DNA of 22,279 bases from JBHELQ01 sp046262995 (GTDB lineage Bacteria > Actinomycetota > Thermoleophilia > Solirubrobacterales > Thermoleophilaceae): positions 1-22,279 of the forward strand of contig JBHELQ010000075.1 of assembly GCA_046262995.1 (NCBI GenBank). Direction: 5' to 3'. The translations under genes were made by a program, and so were the position numbers. Of the stretch, positions 1-7,475 are shown in pieces (position 1 is the stretch's first letter; each line of letters opens with the position of its first letter). The notes beneath the pieces were generated by a model. The model made no database searches. It was not told the DNA's origin and worked only from the letters and a program-made list of their open reading frames with translations.

Positions 1-1179
1 ATCCACAAGCGCCTGGAGCGGCTGGTGCTCGAGGAGCGCGGGCTGGACGAGGTCGTGCGCGCGCTGGCGGCCGCGATCGGCGGCGCCGTGGCGGTGCTCG
101 ACTCGCGCGGGGACACGGTCGCGTCGGCCGTGTTCCGCCGCGAGCTGCCGGAAGCGGCACTCGAAACGGTTCGCGCCGAGGTGCGCCGCAGGGCCGGCGG
201 CGGCGCGGAGCGCCAGGCGCCGAGCGCAGCGGAGTTCTCTCCGGCCAGCCCGGAGCTGGCCGGGCGCTCGCTTGCGCTGCCGGTCTGGACCCGCGGCCGC
301 GGCGCGCCGCGGGCGTGGCTGCTCGGCTCGTGCGACGCGGGCGGCCTGGGGGACTTCGAGCGACTGATCCTGCAGCAGGCCGCGACCGTGGTGGCCCTCG
401 AGCTGATGCGCCAGCGCGCCATGCGCGACACCGAGCGGCGCCTGGCGGGCGACGTGCTGGCCGAGGCGCTTGGTGGCCGGCTCGAGGAGCGCGACCTGAC
501 CGCGCGGCTGCGGCCCTTCGGCGTCGGCTCGCCCGCGGCCGTCCTGGTGTTCGGCGGGCCGGAGCCGGGAGAGGTCCCGCCCCCCGCGGAGGGGGATCTG
601 GACCGCTTCCTGGCGGACGCCGGGATCGGGGCGCTCGTCGCGACCCGGGGGCCGATGCTGTGCGCGGTCGTGGACGCCGGCGACGAGCTCGATCCGGTGG
701 CGCTCGCGGGCCGTGCCCGCGACGCGCTCGCCTCGGAGCACGGCGAGCTGCGGGCCGCGGCCAGCCGCGCCGCTCCGATCGGCACGCTGCGCCGGAGCTT
801 CCATGAGGCGCGCTGCGCCCTCGAGGCGTCGGCGCTGACGAACGGCGCGGCTCCCGCCGTCGCGTCCTATCGCGATCTCGGGGCCTTCAAGCTCCTGCTC
901 TCACTCCAGGACGAGGAGGCCCTCAGGCTGTACTGCGACAGCGTGCTCGGCCCGCTTCAAGAGGCGAGCGAGTACGGCGACGAGCTGATCCGCTCGCTCG
1001 AGGCGTTCATCGAGCAGAACGGCCAGTGGGAGCGCGCGGCACGGCGCCTGTACTGCCACAGGCACACGCTGCGCTACCGGATCAGGCGCGTGGAGGAGCT
1101 GACTGGCCGCGACCTGTCGAAGGCGCGCGACCGGATCGAGTTCTGGCTCGCGCTGCGAGCCAAGGAGCTGGTCGCGTGA
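1..1179 (+). CDS. PucR-family transcriptional regulator, 5' partial
   Basis: The frame is open from the first base, so the true start lies upstream; a GTG at 25 is internal to a recognisable PucR N-terminal stretch. The visible 392 residues end in the PucR C-terminal helix-turn-helix: WERAARRLYCHRHTLRYRIR, then RVEELTGRDL and a helix rich in R, E and L. The middle has the weakly conserved GGDEF-like sensory region usual for the family. In Bacillus subtilis a PucR-family protein (AdeR) activates the alanine dehydrogenase gene ald. Here the stop codon overlaps the ald start by four bases (GTGA), so control of the downstream unit is likely. The family call is firm, the target is inferred from context, and the effector cannot be told. 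Confidence 0.88.
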   Translation: MHKRLERLVLEERGLDEVVRALAAAIGGAVAVLDSRGDTVASAVFRRELPEAALETVRAEVRRRAGGGAERQAPSAAEFSPASPELAGRSLALPVWTRGRGAPRAWLLGSCDAGGLGDFERLILQQAATVVALELMRQRAMRDTERRLAGDVLAEALGGRLEERDLTARLRPFGVGSPAAVLVFGGPEPGEVPPPAEGDLDRFLADAGIGALVATRGPMLCAVVDAGDELDPVALAGRARDALASEHGELRAAASRAAPIGTLRRSFHEARCALEASALTNGAAPAVASYRDLGAFKLLLSLQDEEALRLYCDSVLGPLQEASEYGDELIRSLEAFIEQNGQWERAARRLYCHRHTLRYRIRRVEELTGRDLSKARDRIEFWLALRAKELVA

Positions 1180-2315
1180 AGGTGGGCGTCGCCACCGAGA
1201 TCAAGCAGGACGAGTACCGCGTGGCGCTCACGCCCGCGGGCACCCGGGAGCTGACCGAGCACGGGCACGAGGTGCTGGTCCAGACCGGGGCGGGAGTGGG
1301 CAGCACGATCGCGGACGCCGAATACGAGAAGCAGGGCGCGCGCATCGTTCCGGACGCCGAGGCGCTGTTCGAGGAGGCCGAGCTGGTGCTGAAGGTGAAA
1401 GAGCCCCAGCCTGAGGAGGTCGAGCGGCTGCGGCCTGAGCAAACCCTCTTCGCGTACCTCCATCTGGCCCCGGCGCCCGAGCTCACGAGCGCCCTGTGCG
1501 AATCGGGCGCGACCTGCATCGCCTACGAGACGGTCGAAGACTCCCGGGGACAGCTGCCGCTCCTCGCACCGATGAGCGAGGTGGCCGGCAAGATCGCCAC
1601 CCAGGCGGGCGCCTTCTTCCTCGAGAAGCCGCTCGGCGGGCGCGGAGTGCTGCTTGGGGGCGTGCCCGGTGTGGAGGCCGCGACAGTGATGGTGATCGGC
1701 GGAGGCGTGGTGGGCATGAACGCCGCTTTCATCGCCATGGGGATGGAGGCGGACGTGTTCATCTTCGACCGCAGCCTCGACCGCCTGCGCGAGCTCGACA
1801 TGGCGTTCGGGGGGCGCGTCTCGACCGTGTACTCGACCACGCTCGCCGTCGAGGAGATGCTGCCGCGGGCCGACCTCGTGATCGGCGCCGTGCTGATCCA
1901 CGGGGCCCGCGCGCCGCACGTGATCCGCCGTAACCAGCTCAGGCTGATGAAGGAGCGCGCCGTGCTCGTGGACGTGTCGATCGACCAGGGCGGCTGCTTC
2001 GAGACCTCGCGCCCCACGACCCACTCCGATCCGGTGTTCGAGCTCGAAGGAGTGACCCACTACTGCGTGACCAACATGCCGGGCGCCGTCCCGGTCACCT
2101 CGACCTTCGCGCTCACGAACGCCACACTCCCATATGTGCTGGCGCTGGCCGACAATGGCCCCGGCGGAGCGATCGCGCGCGATCCCGGCCTCAGGCCGGG
2201 CGTGAACGTGGCCGGCGGCAAGGTGACGCATCCGGCCGTAGCCGAGGGCACCAGCCTGCCCTTCACTCCGGTCGATGAAGTCCTCAGTCCTCAGTCCACA
2301 GCCCTCAGGAGGTAG
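1176..2315 (+). CDS. ald: Alanine dehydrogenase
   Basis: Reversibly deaminates L-alanine to pyruvate and ammonia with NAD in the cytoplasm. The GTG at 1176 gives the typical N-terminus MKVGVATEIKQDEYRVALTP and overlaps the regulator's stop (GTGA). It is 379 residues against about 371 usual. Family residues fall at the expected positions: Arg15, Lys75 (KVKEP) and His96 for pyruvate binding/catalysis, a Rossmann glycine motif at 175-180 (GGGVVG), Asp198 after the second strand, and Asp270 (DVSID). The extra length is a C-terminal tail, DEVLSPQSTALRR, encoded by a 7-base tandem repeat (2280-2307) that leads into the Shine-Dalgarno of the next gene. Translation is probably coupled at both ends. 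Confidence 0.97.
   Translation: MKVGVATEIKQDEYRVALTPAGTRELTEHGHEVLVQTGAGVGSTIADAEYEKQGARIVPDAEALFEEAELVLKVKEPQPEEVERLRPEQTLFAYLHLAPAPELTSALCESGATCIAYETVEDSRGQLPLLAPMSEVAGKIATQAGAFFLEKPLGGRGVLLGGVPGVEAATVMVIGGGVVGMNAAFIAMGMEADVFIFDRSLDRLRELDMAFGGRVSTVYSTTLAVEEMLPRADLVIGAVLIHGARAPHVIRRNQLRLMKERAVLVDVSIDQGGCFETSRPTTHSDPVFELEGVTHYCVTNMPGAVPVTSTFALTNATLPYVLALADNGPGGAIARDPGLRPGVNVAGGKVTHPAVAEGTSLPFTPVDEVLSPQSTALRR
2280..2307 (+). repeat. Four tandem 7-base units in the ald 3' end
   Basis: Four consecutive heptamers are visible: GTCCTCA twice, then GTCCACA and GCCCTCA. They encode most of the last ten residues of alanine dehydrogenase and run directly into AGGAGG. Seven is not a multiple of three, so gain or loss of one unit would change the frame of the ald tail and its stop codon. 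Confidence 0.75.
2307..2312 (+). promoter_or_regulatory. Shine-Dalgarno of the aldehyde dehydrogenase gene
   Basis: A full consensus AGGAGG sits nine bases before the GTG at 2322 and abuts the ald stop codon (TAG, 2313-2315). It supports the GTG as the start and suggests that ribosomes finishing ald re-initiate here. Confidence 0.8.
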
Positions 2316-2321
2316 CCCCCA

Positions 2322-3764
2322 GTGGCAACAGCGACCAAGACCAAGCTCCAGAACTTCATCAACGGCCAATTCGTCGACCCTGCGGGCGGTGAGACGGAGC
2401 CCGTGCTGAACCCGGCCACGGGCGAGCAGATCGCAGAGGCGCCACTGTCGAGCGAGGAGGACGTGAACCGGGCGGTGGACGCGGCCAGGCGCGCCTTCGA
2501 CGGCTGGGCCACCACCACGCCCGGCGAGCGCTCCCTCGCTCTGCTCAAGCTGGCCGACGCGATCGAGGGGCACGCCGACGAGATCGGGGACCTGGAGGCC
2601 TCGGACGCCGGCAAGCCGCGTCACGCCTTCCTCGAGGACGAGATCCCCTTCATGGTCGACAACCTGCGCTTCTTCGCCGGCGCCGCCAGGTCGATGGAGG
2701 GCCGCGCCTCGGGCGAGTACACGGAGGGCTACACGTCGATCATCCGGCGTGAGCCGATCGGCGTCGTCGGCCAGATCGCGCCCTGGAACTACCCCCTGAT
2801 GATGGCCGTCTGGAAGATCGGGCCGGCGCTGGCCACGGGCAACACCGTGGTGCTGAAGCCCGCGGAGACCACGCCGCTCAGCACGCTCAAGCTGGCCGAG
2901 CTGGCGGCGGACCTGTTCCCGGAAGGCGTGCTGAACGTGATCACGGGGCACGGGCAGCCGGCCGGATCGTCGCTCGTGACGCACCCGGACGTGGAGATGG
3001 TGTCGCTGACCGGCTCGCCCGAGACGGGCAAGTGGATCGCGCGGGCGGCCGCCGACACGCTGAAGCGCGTGCACCTGGAGCTGGGCGGCAAGGCGCCGGT
3101 GGTCGTCTTCGACGACGTGGATATGGAGACCGCGATGGAGACGATCGCCGGCACCGGCTATTACAACGCCGGGCAGGACTGCACCGCCGCCACAAGGGTG
3201 CTGGCGTCGAAGGCCGTCTACGACAACGTGGTCGGCGGGCTGTCGGAGCAGGCCCAGGAGCTCACGCTCGGCGACACGCTCTCGCCCGACACCACGCTCG
3301 GGCCGCTGAACTCGAAGCGCCAGCGCGAGCGGGTCGAGGGCTTCCTCGAGCGCAAGCCCAAGCGCGCGGAGGTCGTGACAGGCGGAAGCGAGCCCGAGTT
3401 GCCCGGCTTCTTCCTCGAGCCGACCGTGGTGGCCGGCCTCGAGCAGGACGACGAGATGGTCCAGAAGGAGATCTTCGGGCCCGTGATCACCGTGCAGCCG
3501 TTCGACTCCGAGGAGAAGGCGATCGAGTGGGCCAACGGCACGCGCTACGGGCTCGCGGCCTCGGTCTGGACCCGCGACGTCGGGCGGGCGCTGCGCGTGT
3601 CGAACGCGCTGCGCTTCGGCTGCGTGTGGATCAACGACCACATCCCGCTCGCGTCGGAGATGCCGCACGGCGGCTACAAGGAGTCCGGCTACGGCAAGGA
3701 CCTGTCCATGTACGCCCTGGAGGACTACACGCACGTCAAGCATGTGATGGCATCCCTGGCTTGA
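2322..3764 (+). CDS. NAD(P)-dependent aldehyde dehydrogenase, gamma-aminobutyraldehyde/betaine-aldehyde type
   Basis: Oxidises an aldehyde, probably an amino-aldehyde such as 4-aminobutyraldehyde, to the acid. The 480 residues cover the whole family. Visible motifs are PWNYP with Asn156, LKPAE with Lys179, the general base Glu253 in LELGG, the nucleophile Cys287 in NAGQDC, and EIFGP near the C-terminus. The sequence NAGQDCTAATR and the C-terminal GYGKDLSMYALEDYTHVKHV resemble the PatD/YdcW group, but substrate cannot be fixed from sequence. It follows ald after six bases, with a consensus Shine-Dalgarno. Pairing with alanine dehydrogenase fits amine or omega-amino acid breakdown in which transamination makes alanine. 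That pathway role is inference. Confidence 0.93.
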   Translation: MATATKTKLQNFINGQFVDPAGGETEPVLNPATGEQIAEAPLSSEEDVNRAVDAARRAFDGWATTTPGERSLALLKLADAIEGHADEIGDLEASDAGKPRHAFLEDEIPFMVDNLRFFAGAARSMEGRASGEYTEGYTSIIRREPIGVVGQIAPWNYPLMMAVWKIGPALATGNTVVLKPAETTPLSTLKLAELAADLFPEGVLNVITGHGQPAGSSLVTHPDVEMVSLTGSPETGKWIARAAADTLKRVHLELGGKAPVVVFDDVDMETAMETIAGTGYYNAGQDCTAATRVLASKAVYDNVVGGLSEQAQELTLGDTLSPDTTLGPLNSKRQRERVEGFLERKPKRAEVVTGGSEPELPGFFLEPTVVAGLEQDDEMVQKEIFGPVITVQPFDSEEKAIEWANGTRYGLAASVWTRDVGRALRVSNALRFGCVWINDHIPLASEMPHGGYKESGYGKDLSMYALEDYTHVKHVMASLA

Positions 3765-4231
3765 GGTATCGCTTCCTCACCACCTGGATGCTGGAGGCCC
3801 CCCGGGAGGACGTCTTCCAGGCGCTGTGGGACTCGGAGAGCTGGCCCTCGTGGTGGCGCGGCGTCGAGGAGGTCGAGAAGACGGAGCAGGGCGACGAGGA
3901 GGGCGTCGGCAGCCTCGGGCGCTACGTCTGGAAGAGCCGCCTGCCCTACCGGCTGGAGTTCGAGATGCGCACGACGATCGTCGACCGGCCGCGCTACATG
4001 GAGGGCGCCGCCGACGGCGAGCTTGCCGGCACGGGGCGCTGGCGCCTGTTCGAGGAGGGCGGCGTGACCGCGGTCATCTACGACTGGGACGTGCGCACGA
4101 CCGCGCCGTGGATGAACCTGCTCGCGCCGATCGCCAGGCCGCTGTTCGCCTACAACCACGACGTCGTGATGGGTTGGGGCGGAGACGGGCTCGCGCGTCT
4201 GCTCGATACGCGGCTCTTGACCCGCGGCTAA
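3761..4231 (+). CDS. SRPBCC-fold (polyketide cyclase/START-like) protein
   Basis: The TTG at 3761 overlaps the previous stop (TTGA) and gives MRYRFLTTWMLEAPREDVFQ, the usual start of small single-domain SRPBCC proteins; an ATG at 3788 is possible but would cut the first beta strand. The 156 residues match the family's typical length. Signs of the fold are the N-terminal strand, the WPSWWRGVEEV turn, alternating strands (YRLEFEMRTTIVDRP) and a long C-terminal helix. Such proteins bind hydrophobic ligands, and a precise role cannot be given. No catalytic residue is evident. It is probably translated with the upstream dehydrogenase. Confidence 0.8.
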   Translation: MRYRFLTTWMLEAPREDVFQALWDSESWPSWWRGVEEVEKTEQGDEEGVGSLGRYVWKSRLPYRLEFEMRTTIVDRPRYMEGAADGELAGTGRWRLFEEGGVTAVIYDWDVRTTAPWMNLLAPIARPLFAYNHDVVMGWGGDGLARLLDTRLLTRG

Positions 4232-4244
4232 CCCGCGACCGGCG

Positions 4245-4272
4245 ACCGCGGCGTCTACAGTTCCGCCGCGGT
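4245..4272. promoter_or_regulatory. Perfect inverted repeat around the -10 of the sulfatase gene, candidate operator
   Basis: ACCGCGGCG (4245-4253) is exactly reverse-complemented at 4264-4272 across ten bases. The spacer contains TACAGT (4256-4261), a good -10. The right arm reaches into the GTG start codon. If the mRNA starts at or near the GTG, the left arm is not transcribed, so a protein-binding site is likelier than an RNA hairpin. GC-rich arms make a chance occurrence possible. Confidence 0.45.
4256..4261 (+). promoter_or_regulatory. Candidate -10 element, leaderless sulfatase gene
   Basis: TACAGT fits TAnnnT and lies nine bases before the GTG at 4271, which would place transcription start at or next to the start codon. 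No convincing Shine-Dalgarno precedes the GTG. No clear -35 is seen. Confidence 0.5.
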
Positions 4273-5836
4273 GCGACGGCGAATCCTGGCCTTTCTGCTG
4301 CCCGTAGCGCTGCTCGCGGGCGGCGCCGGTGTCCTGATCTCGCGAAACGGCGGGGGTGACCCCCAGGCGGGCCCGGACAGGGAAGTCGAAGGGCCCCCCG
4401 TCGTCGTCCTGCTCCAGCTCGACGAGTTCCCGGTCGACGCGCTGCGAGACCCCAACGGCCGGATCGACGCCGCCCGCTTTCCCCATTTCGCCGCCCTGGC
4501 CCGCACGTCGACGTGGTTCCCGAACACATTCGCGGCCCACGACGAGACCCCCTACGCGACCCCCGCGATCATGGACGGCCGCAGGCCCAAGCGGGGGCGC
4601 CCGGCGACGGTGGCGGGCCACCCGCGCTCGGTCTTCACGCTCTTCGGGGACCACGGCTACAAGGTCGTCTCGAGCGAGGAGGCGACCGACATCTGCCCGA
4701 ACCGCCTCTGCCCGGGCGCAGCCAAGCGTCGCAAGGGCATCCTCGAGAACCTCGCGCGCGGGCGCCAGAGGCGCTTCAAGGGCTGGCTGCGCAAGATCAG
4801 GAGGCGCCGCGGGCCGGCGTTCTACTTCAAGCACGCCCTGCTGCCGCACCACCCGTGGGTCTTCCTGCCGACGGGGCGGCGGGTGCATGTGACATTGGCC
4901 CACCTCAACAGCCCGCGCGGCTTCTACGACCCCTGGCTCACCCGCACCAACGAGGAGCGCTTCCTGCTGCAGGTCGGCTACGTCGACTGGGCGGTCGGCC
5001 GGCTGGTGCACCGGCTGCGGCAGCAGGGCCTGTTCGACCGGGCGCTGATCGCGATTACCGCCGACCACGGCATGTCCTTCGACGTGGGTGTCCACGACCG
5101 CCGGGCGGTGACCAGGCGCGACATCGACGAGATCGCGCCGGTGCCCTTCTTCCTCAAGGCGCCGGGGCAGACGGCGGGGAGAGTGGAGCGCGGCTATGGC
5201 GGGACCATCGACATCGCGCCCACGATCGCGGCTTTGATGCAGCTGCCGATCAATTGGCATGTGGACGGGCGCTCCAGGCTCGGCGGCCCGCGCCGGCCAC
5301 GGATCGTGAGGATGCCCACGCGGTCGTTCAACGGAGTGCTCCGCATCGGGGGCCGCGAGCTCGAGCGTCGCCGGAAAGCGAACATCAGGCGGCGCGCGCG
5401 ACGGTATGGCACGGGGGCGGGCAGCTTCCTCCACTTCGGGTCGCCTTGGACGACCGTCTACCGAGAGGGCCCGCGGCCGAGCCTGGTGGGGAGGCGCCTG
5501 AGCGGCCTGCGACGCCTGCCCTCAGCCGAGGCGGCCCAGTTCGCCGGGGGCGAGCGCTGGCGCTCCGTGAGGCCTCGCGCTGCGGTCGTGTCGACCCAGG
5601 TGGCGGGCTGGATCCCCGGCGGCCGGCGGGCGGGACGGCGGATCGTGGCCGCCGCCGTGAACGGCCGCATCCAGTCCGTCGCGCGGACGTTCCGGTTCGA
5701 GGGGGCCGCCGTCGAGCTGTTCTCGCTGATGGTCCCGGATTCCTCGCTCCGGACGGGCCGGAACCGCGTGGAGCTCTTCGAAGTCAGGGGCCGCGGGCGC
5801 TCGCTCAGATTGCTGCGGCTCGCCCGCAGCTCGTGA
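4271..5836 (+). CDS. Membrane-anchored sulfatase-like hydrolase/transferase (alkaline phosphatase superfamily)
   Basis: The 521 residues start with a positively charged signal anchor (RRRILAFLLPVALLAGGAGVL), so the catalytic domain faces outside. Superfamily metal-site features are Asp51 in LLQLDEFP, a candidate nucleophile Thr97 in ETPYATPAIMDGRRP, the pair His193-His194 (LLPHHPW), and Asp265-His266 in ITADHG. There is no C-x-P-x-R sulfatase signature for formylglycine, so a true sulfatase is unlikely; phosphodiester or phosphoglycerol chemistry, as in LtaS/OpgB-like enzymes, is more plausible. Residues from about 340 to the end are Arg-rich and not recognised. The TGA overlaps the next start (GTGA), so it is co-translated with the EEP-fold enzyme. 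Substrate unknown. Confidence 0.82.
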   Translation: MRRRILAFLLPVALLAGGAGVLISRNGGGDPQAGPDREVEGPPVVVLLQLDEFPVDALRDPNGRIDAARFPHFAALARTSTWFPNTFAAHDETPYATPAIMDGRRPKRGRPATVAGHPRSVFTLFGDHGYKVVSSEEATDICPNRLCPGAAKRRKGILENLARGRQRRFKGWLRKIRRRRGPAFYFKHALLPHHPWVFLPTGRRVHVTLAHLNSPRGFYDPWLTRTNEERFLLQVGYVDWAVGRLVHRLRQQGLFDRALIAITADHGMSFDVGVHDRRAVTRRDIDEIAPVPFFLKAPGQTAGRVERGYGGTIDIAPTIAALMQLPINWHVDGRSRLGGPRRPRIVRMPTRSFNGVLRIGGRELERRRKANIRRRARRYGTGAGSFLHFGSPWTTVYREGPRPSLVGRRLSGLRRLPSAEAAQFAGGERWRSVRPRAAVVSTQVAGWIPGGRRAGRRIVAAAVNGRIQSVARTFRFEGAAVELFSLMVPDSSLRTGRNRVELFEVRGRGRSLRLLRLARSS

Positions 5837-6798
5837 GGCTCCCCCGGCTGGCGGCCTGCGCGGCGCTCATCGCGGCGGCGTGGAGCGCCCCTCCGGCTCA
5901 CGCCGAGCTGCGACTGCGCGTCATGACCTACAACGTCCACTGGGCCGTGGGCGTGAGCGCCGCGACGGGCAGGTCGACCGGGCGGGTGGAGCTGGCGCCG
6001 GTGATCCGCGACATCCGGCGCTCGGGGGCACAGGTCGTCTCGCTCCAGGAGGCGCAGTCGTACCGCTTCGGCGACGGAACGACCTTCTCGGAGCCGCGAG
6101 AGCTGGCGAAGGCGCTGGGGTGGACGGCGGGCGGGGTGGGCCGGCACTACTTCTTCCGCGGCGGAGTGCCGATCGCGAAGTGGTGCAGGCGACTCAGCGA
6201 CGGGCGTGCGGTGGTGCGGCGGATCGGCAGGCGCCGGGCCCGCTGCGTGCGGCACGGCGAGGCGCTGCTCAGCCGCCACCGTCTGGCGGGCAAGCGGAGC
6301 TTCAGCCTCTATCGCGCCGACGGCGACGCCGCCGACGGCGACGCCCTCGGCACCCACGAGGGACGAGTGCTGGTGCGGGCGCGTATCCGTCTGGCGGGCG
6401 TGCGGTTGTGGCTCTTCAGCGCCCACCTGGCGCGGGAGGCCCCGGTCGCCTCCTGCCAGCTCGCGACGGCGCTACGGCGAGCGGGCTTGGGGCGGCCCGC
6501 GCTGCTGCTCGCGGACCTCAACATGACCTCGATGACTCGGGCCGAGCCGAACTGCCCGGAGGCGCCCGAGCGGCCCTTCGACCTGCTTCGCGAGGCGCGC
6601 TTCCACGAGCGCCGGCCGGTCCCGTTCAGCTACCCCGCCTACGCCCCCGTTCGACCCGCCGACCACGTGCTCGTTCGCGGCGCCTCGGTTCTGTCCACGC
6701 GGACGCTCCGGAACTGCCGGCCGCGCAGGGCCGGCGGCGCGCGCGTCTGCTCCTCGGACCACCGACCGCTGCTCGCCCGACTCGTCATCCGGCCGTGA
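5833..6798 (+). CDS. Secreted endonuclease/exonuclease/phosphatase (EEP) fold hydrolase
   Basis: The GTG at 5833 overlaps the sulfatase-like gene's stop and opens a 321-residue protein with a signal peptide, probably cleaved after PPAHA (residue 24). EEP (DNase I-like) motifs are Asn34 in MTYNVHW, Glu73 in SLQEAQ, His198 in FSAHLA, Asp228/Asn230 in LLADLNMT, Asp277 in PADHVLV, and Asp309-His310 in SSDHRPLLARL. This is a full metal-dependent phosphoesterase site. Six cysteines (118, 138, 208, 241, 295, 306) suit an exported disulfide-bonded protein. Substrate could be DNA, a phospholipid or another phosphodiester. The coupling to a sulfatase-like enzyme suggests joint work on an envelope phosphoester. 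A 15-base tandem duplication lies in a loop. Confidence 0.85.
   Translation: MRLPRLAACAALIAAAWSAPPAHAELRLRVMTYNVHWAVGVSAATGRSTGRVELAPVIRDIRRSGAQVVSLQEAQSYRFGDGTTFSEPRELAKALGWTAGGVGRHYFFRGGVPIAKWCRRLSDGRAVVRRIGRRRARCVRHGEALLSRHRLAGKRSFSLYRADGDAADGDALGTHEGRVLVRARIRLAGVRLWLFSAHLAREAPVASCQLATALRRAGLGRPALLLADLNMTSMTRAEPNCPEAPERPFDLLREARFHERRPVPFSYPAYAPVRPADHVLVRGASVLSTRTLRNCRPRRAGGARVCSSDHRPLLARLVIRP
6316..6345 (+). repeat. Perfect 15-base tandem duplication inside the EEP gene
   Basis: GCCGACGGCGACGCC occurs twice in a row without mismatch and encodes ADGDA-ADGDA. It sits in a loop between the middle and second half of the EEP domain. Perfect identity suggests a recent in-frame duplication, and the acidic repeat could be length-variable between strains. 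Confidence 0.8.
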
Positions 6799-6805
6799 CC
6801 GACCA

Positions 6806-7450
6806 CTAGTGGAAGTCCTGCGGGGAGTTCGGCTGCGAGCTCGGGTCCTTGATCACGCTCGTAGGCCGCTTGTTGGCGTCGATGAACACGCACCACCAGC
6901 GCCGGCGGTCCCGGAACGGGATGCAGGAGCGGAAGTAGCCGTCGGCCAGCCGGGTGGTCTCGACGGCCCCCTGGTCGTTGTTTGAGCGGATCTCCGCCGG
7001 CGCCCGCGCATGGACGTAGGTGACGAGCGCCCGCGCCGCGCGGTTGCGGGCGTCGGTCTCGCCGTTGATGAGCGGGATCGAGGCCAGCCCGCTGGCCAGG
7101 ACGCCGAGGAAGCCGAGCCCCAGGAGCGCCGTGCCGAAGCGGTCGGCCATCACCTCGCGCAGGGCCTGGGGCGGCACCTGGGCCTCGCCCTCGGCGGAGC
7201 GGCGCGCAACCAGACGGCGGGCGAGCCAGGGGGCGATCGCCCCGATCAGCACCAGGTTTCCGAACGTCGCGATCAGGATCCCTGCCGGAAGCGACAGCCC
7301 GACCTCCGAGAACCCGAAGCGGAGTGGCGGGAGCAGGTGCAGGATCACCCCGTCGGCCAGGGTCATCACGACGAAGGTGGGCCACATCCAGGCGCCGCGC
7401 AGCCGCCAGCGCAGCCGGGAGCTCCAGAAGCGCTGCTCGCGGGTACCCAC
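6806..7450 (-). CDS. Predicted membrane protein of unknown function
   Basis: The 214 residues have three likely membrane helices at about 23-41, 53-76 and 106-127, then a soluble C-terminal part (150-214) with Cys176 and Cys187, aromatic residues (RRWWCVFID) and a polar tail. I do not recognise the family. It converges on the EEP gene with seven bases between the ends, and diverges from lipB with only 25 bases between start codons. The GTG at 7450 is preceded by TACCCT seven bases upstream, which supports that start as a leaderless one; otherwise a start nearer WMWPTFVV would be possible. Codon use matches the neighbours. Confidence 0.72.
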   Translation of the reverse strand: MGTREQRFWSSRLRWRLRGAWMWPTFVVMTLADGVILHLLPPLRFGFSEVGLSLPAGILIATFGNLVLIGAIAPWLARRLVARRSAEGEAQVPPQALREVMADRFGTALLGLGFLGVLASGLASIPLINGETDARNRAARALVTYVHARAPAEIRSNNDQGAVETTRLADGYFRSCIPFRDRRRWWCVFIDANKRPTSVIKDPSSQPNSPQDFH

Positions 7451-7457
7451 TGCGCGC

Positions 7458-7467
7458 AGGGTAGCCT
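7458..7467. promoter_or_regulatory. Two head-to-head -10 elements sharing one TA (membrane protein gene / lipB)
   Basis: On the + strand TAGCCT (7462-7467) lies eight bases before the lipB ATG. On the - strand TACCCT (7463 down to 7458) lies seven bases before the GTG at 7450. The two hexamers overlap by two bases, the same TA step, in AGGGTAGCCT. Both genes would have leaderless mRNAs. A 10-base palindrome, CTGCGCGCAG (7450-7459), covers the leftward start. No -35 is obvious for either direction. Confidence 0.55.
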
Positions 7468-7475
7468 TCAGCGCG

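Noticed and set aside
1074..3743. A very long open frame on the - strand (889 codons) opposite ald and the aldehyde dehydrogenase
   Set aside because: It is the antisense shadow of two certain genes. GC-rich codons leave few stops, and its protein is full of H, R, G and A without any family resemblance.
4245..4272. Reading the inverted repeat as an RNA hairpin hiding the sulfatase-like start codon
   Set aside because: If transcription starts beside the GTG, as the -10 placement suggests, the left arm is not in the mRNA. An operator is the better reading.
3725..5434. A 569-codon - strand frame across the SRPBCC and sulfatase-like genes
   Set aside because: Shadow frame of low complexity; the + strand proteins have recognisable motifs.
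6803..6812. CCACTAGTGG palindrome between the EEP gene and the convergent membrane protein gene
   Set aside because: It has no loop and low stability, so it is not a convincing terminator; it may be chance.
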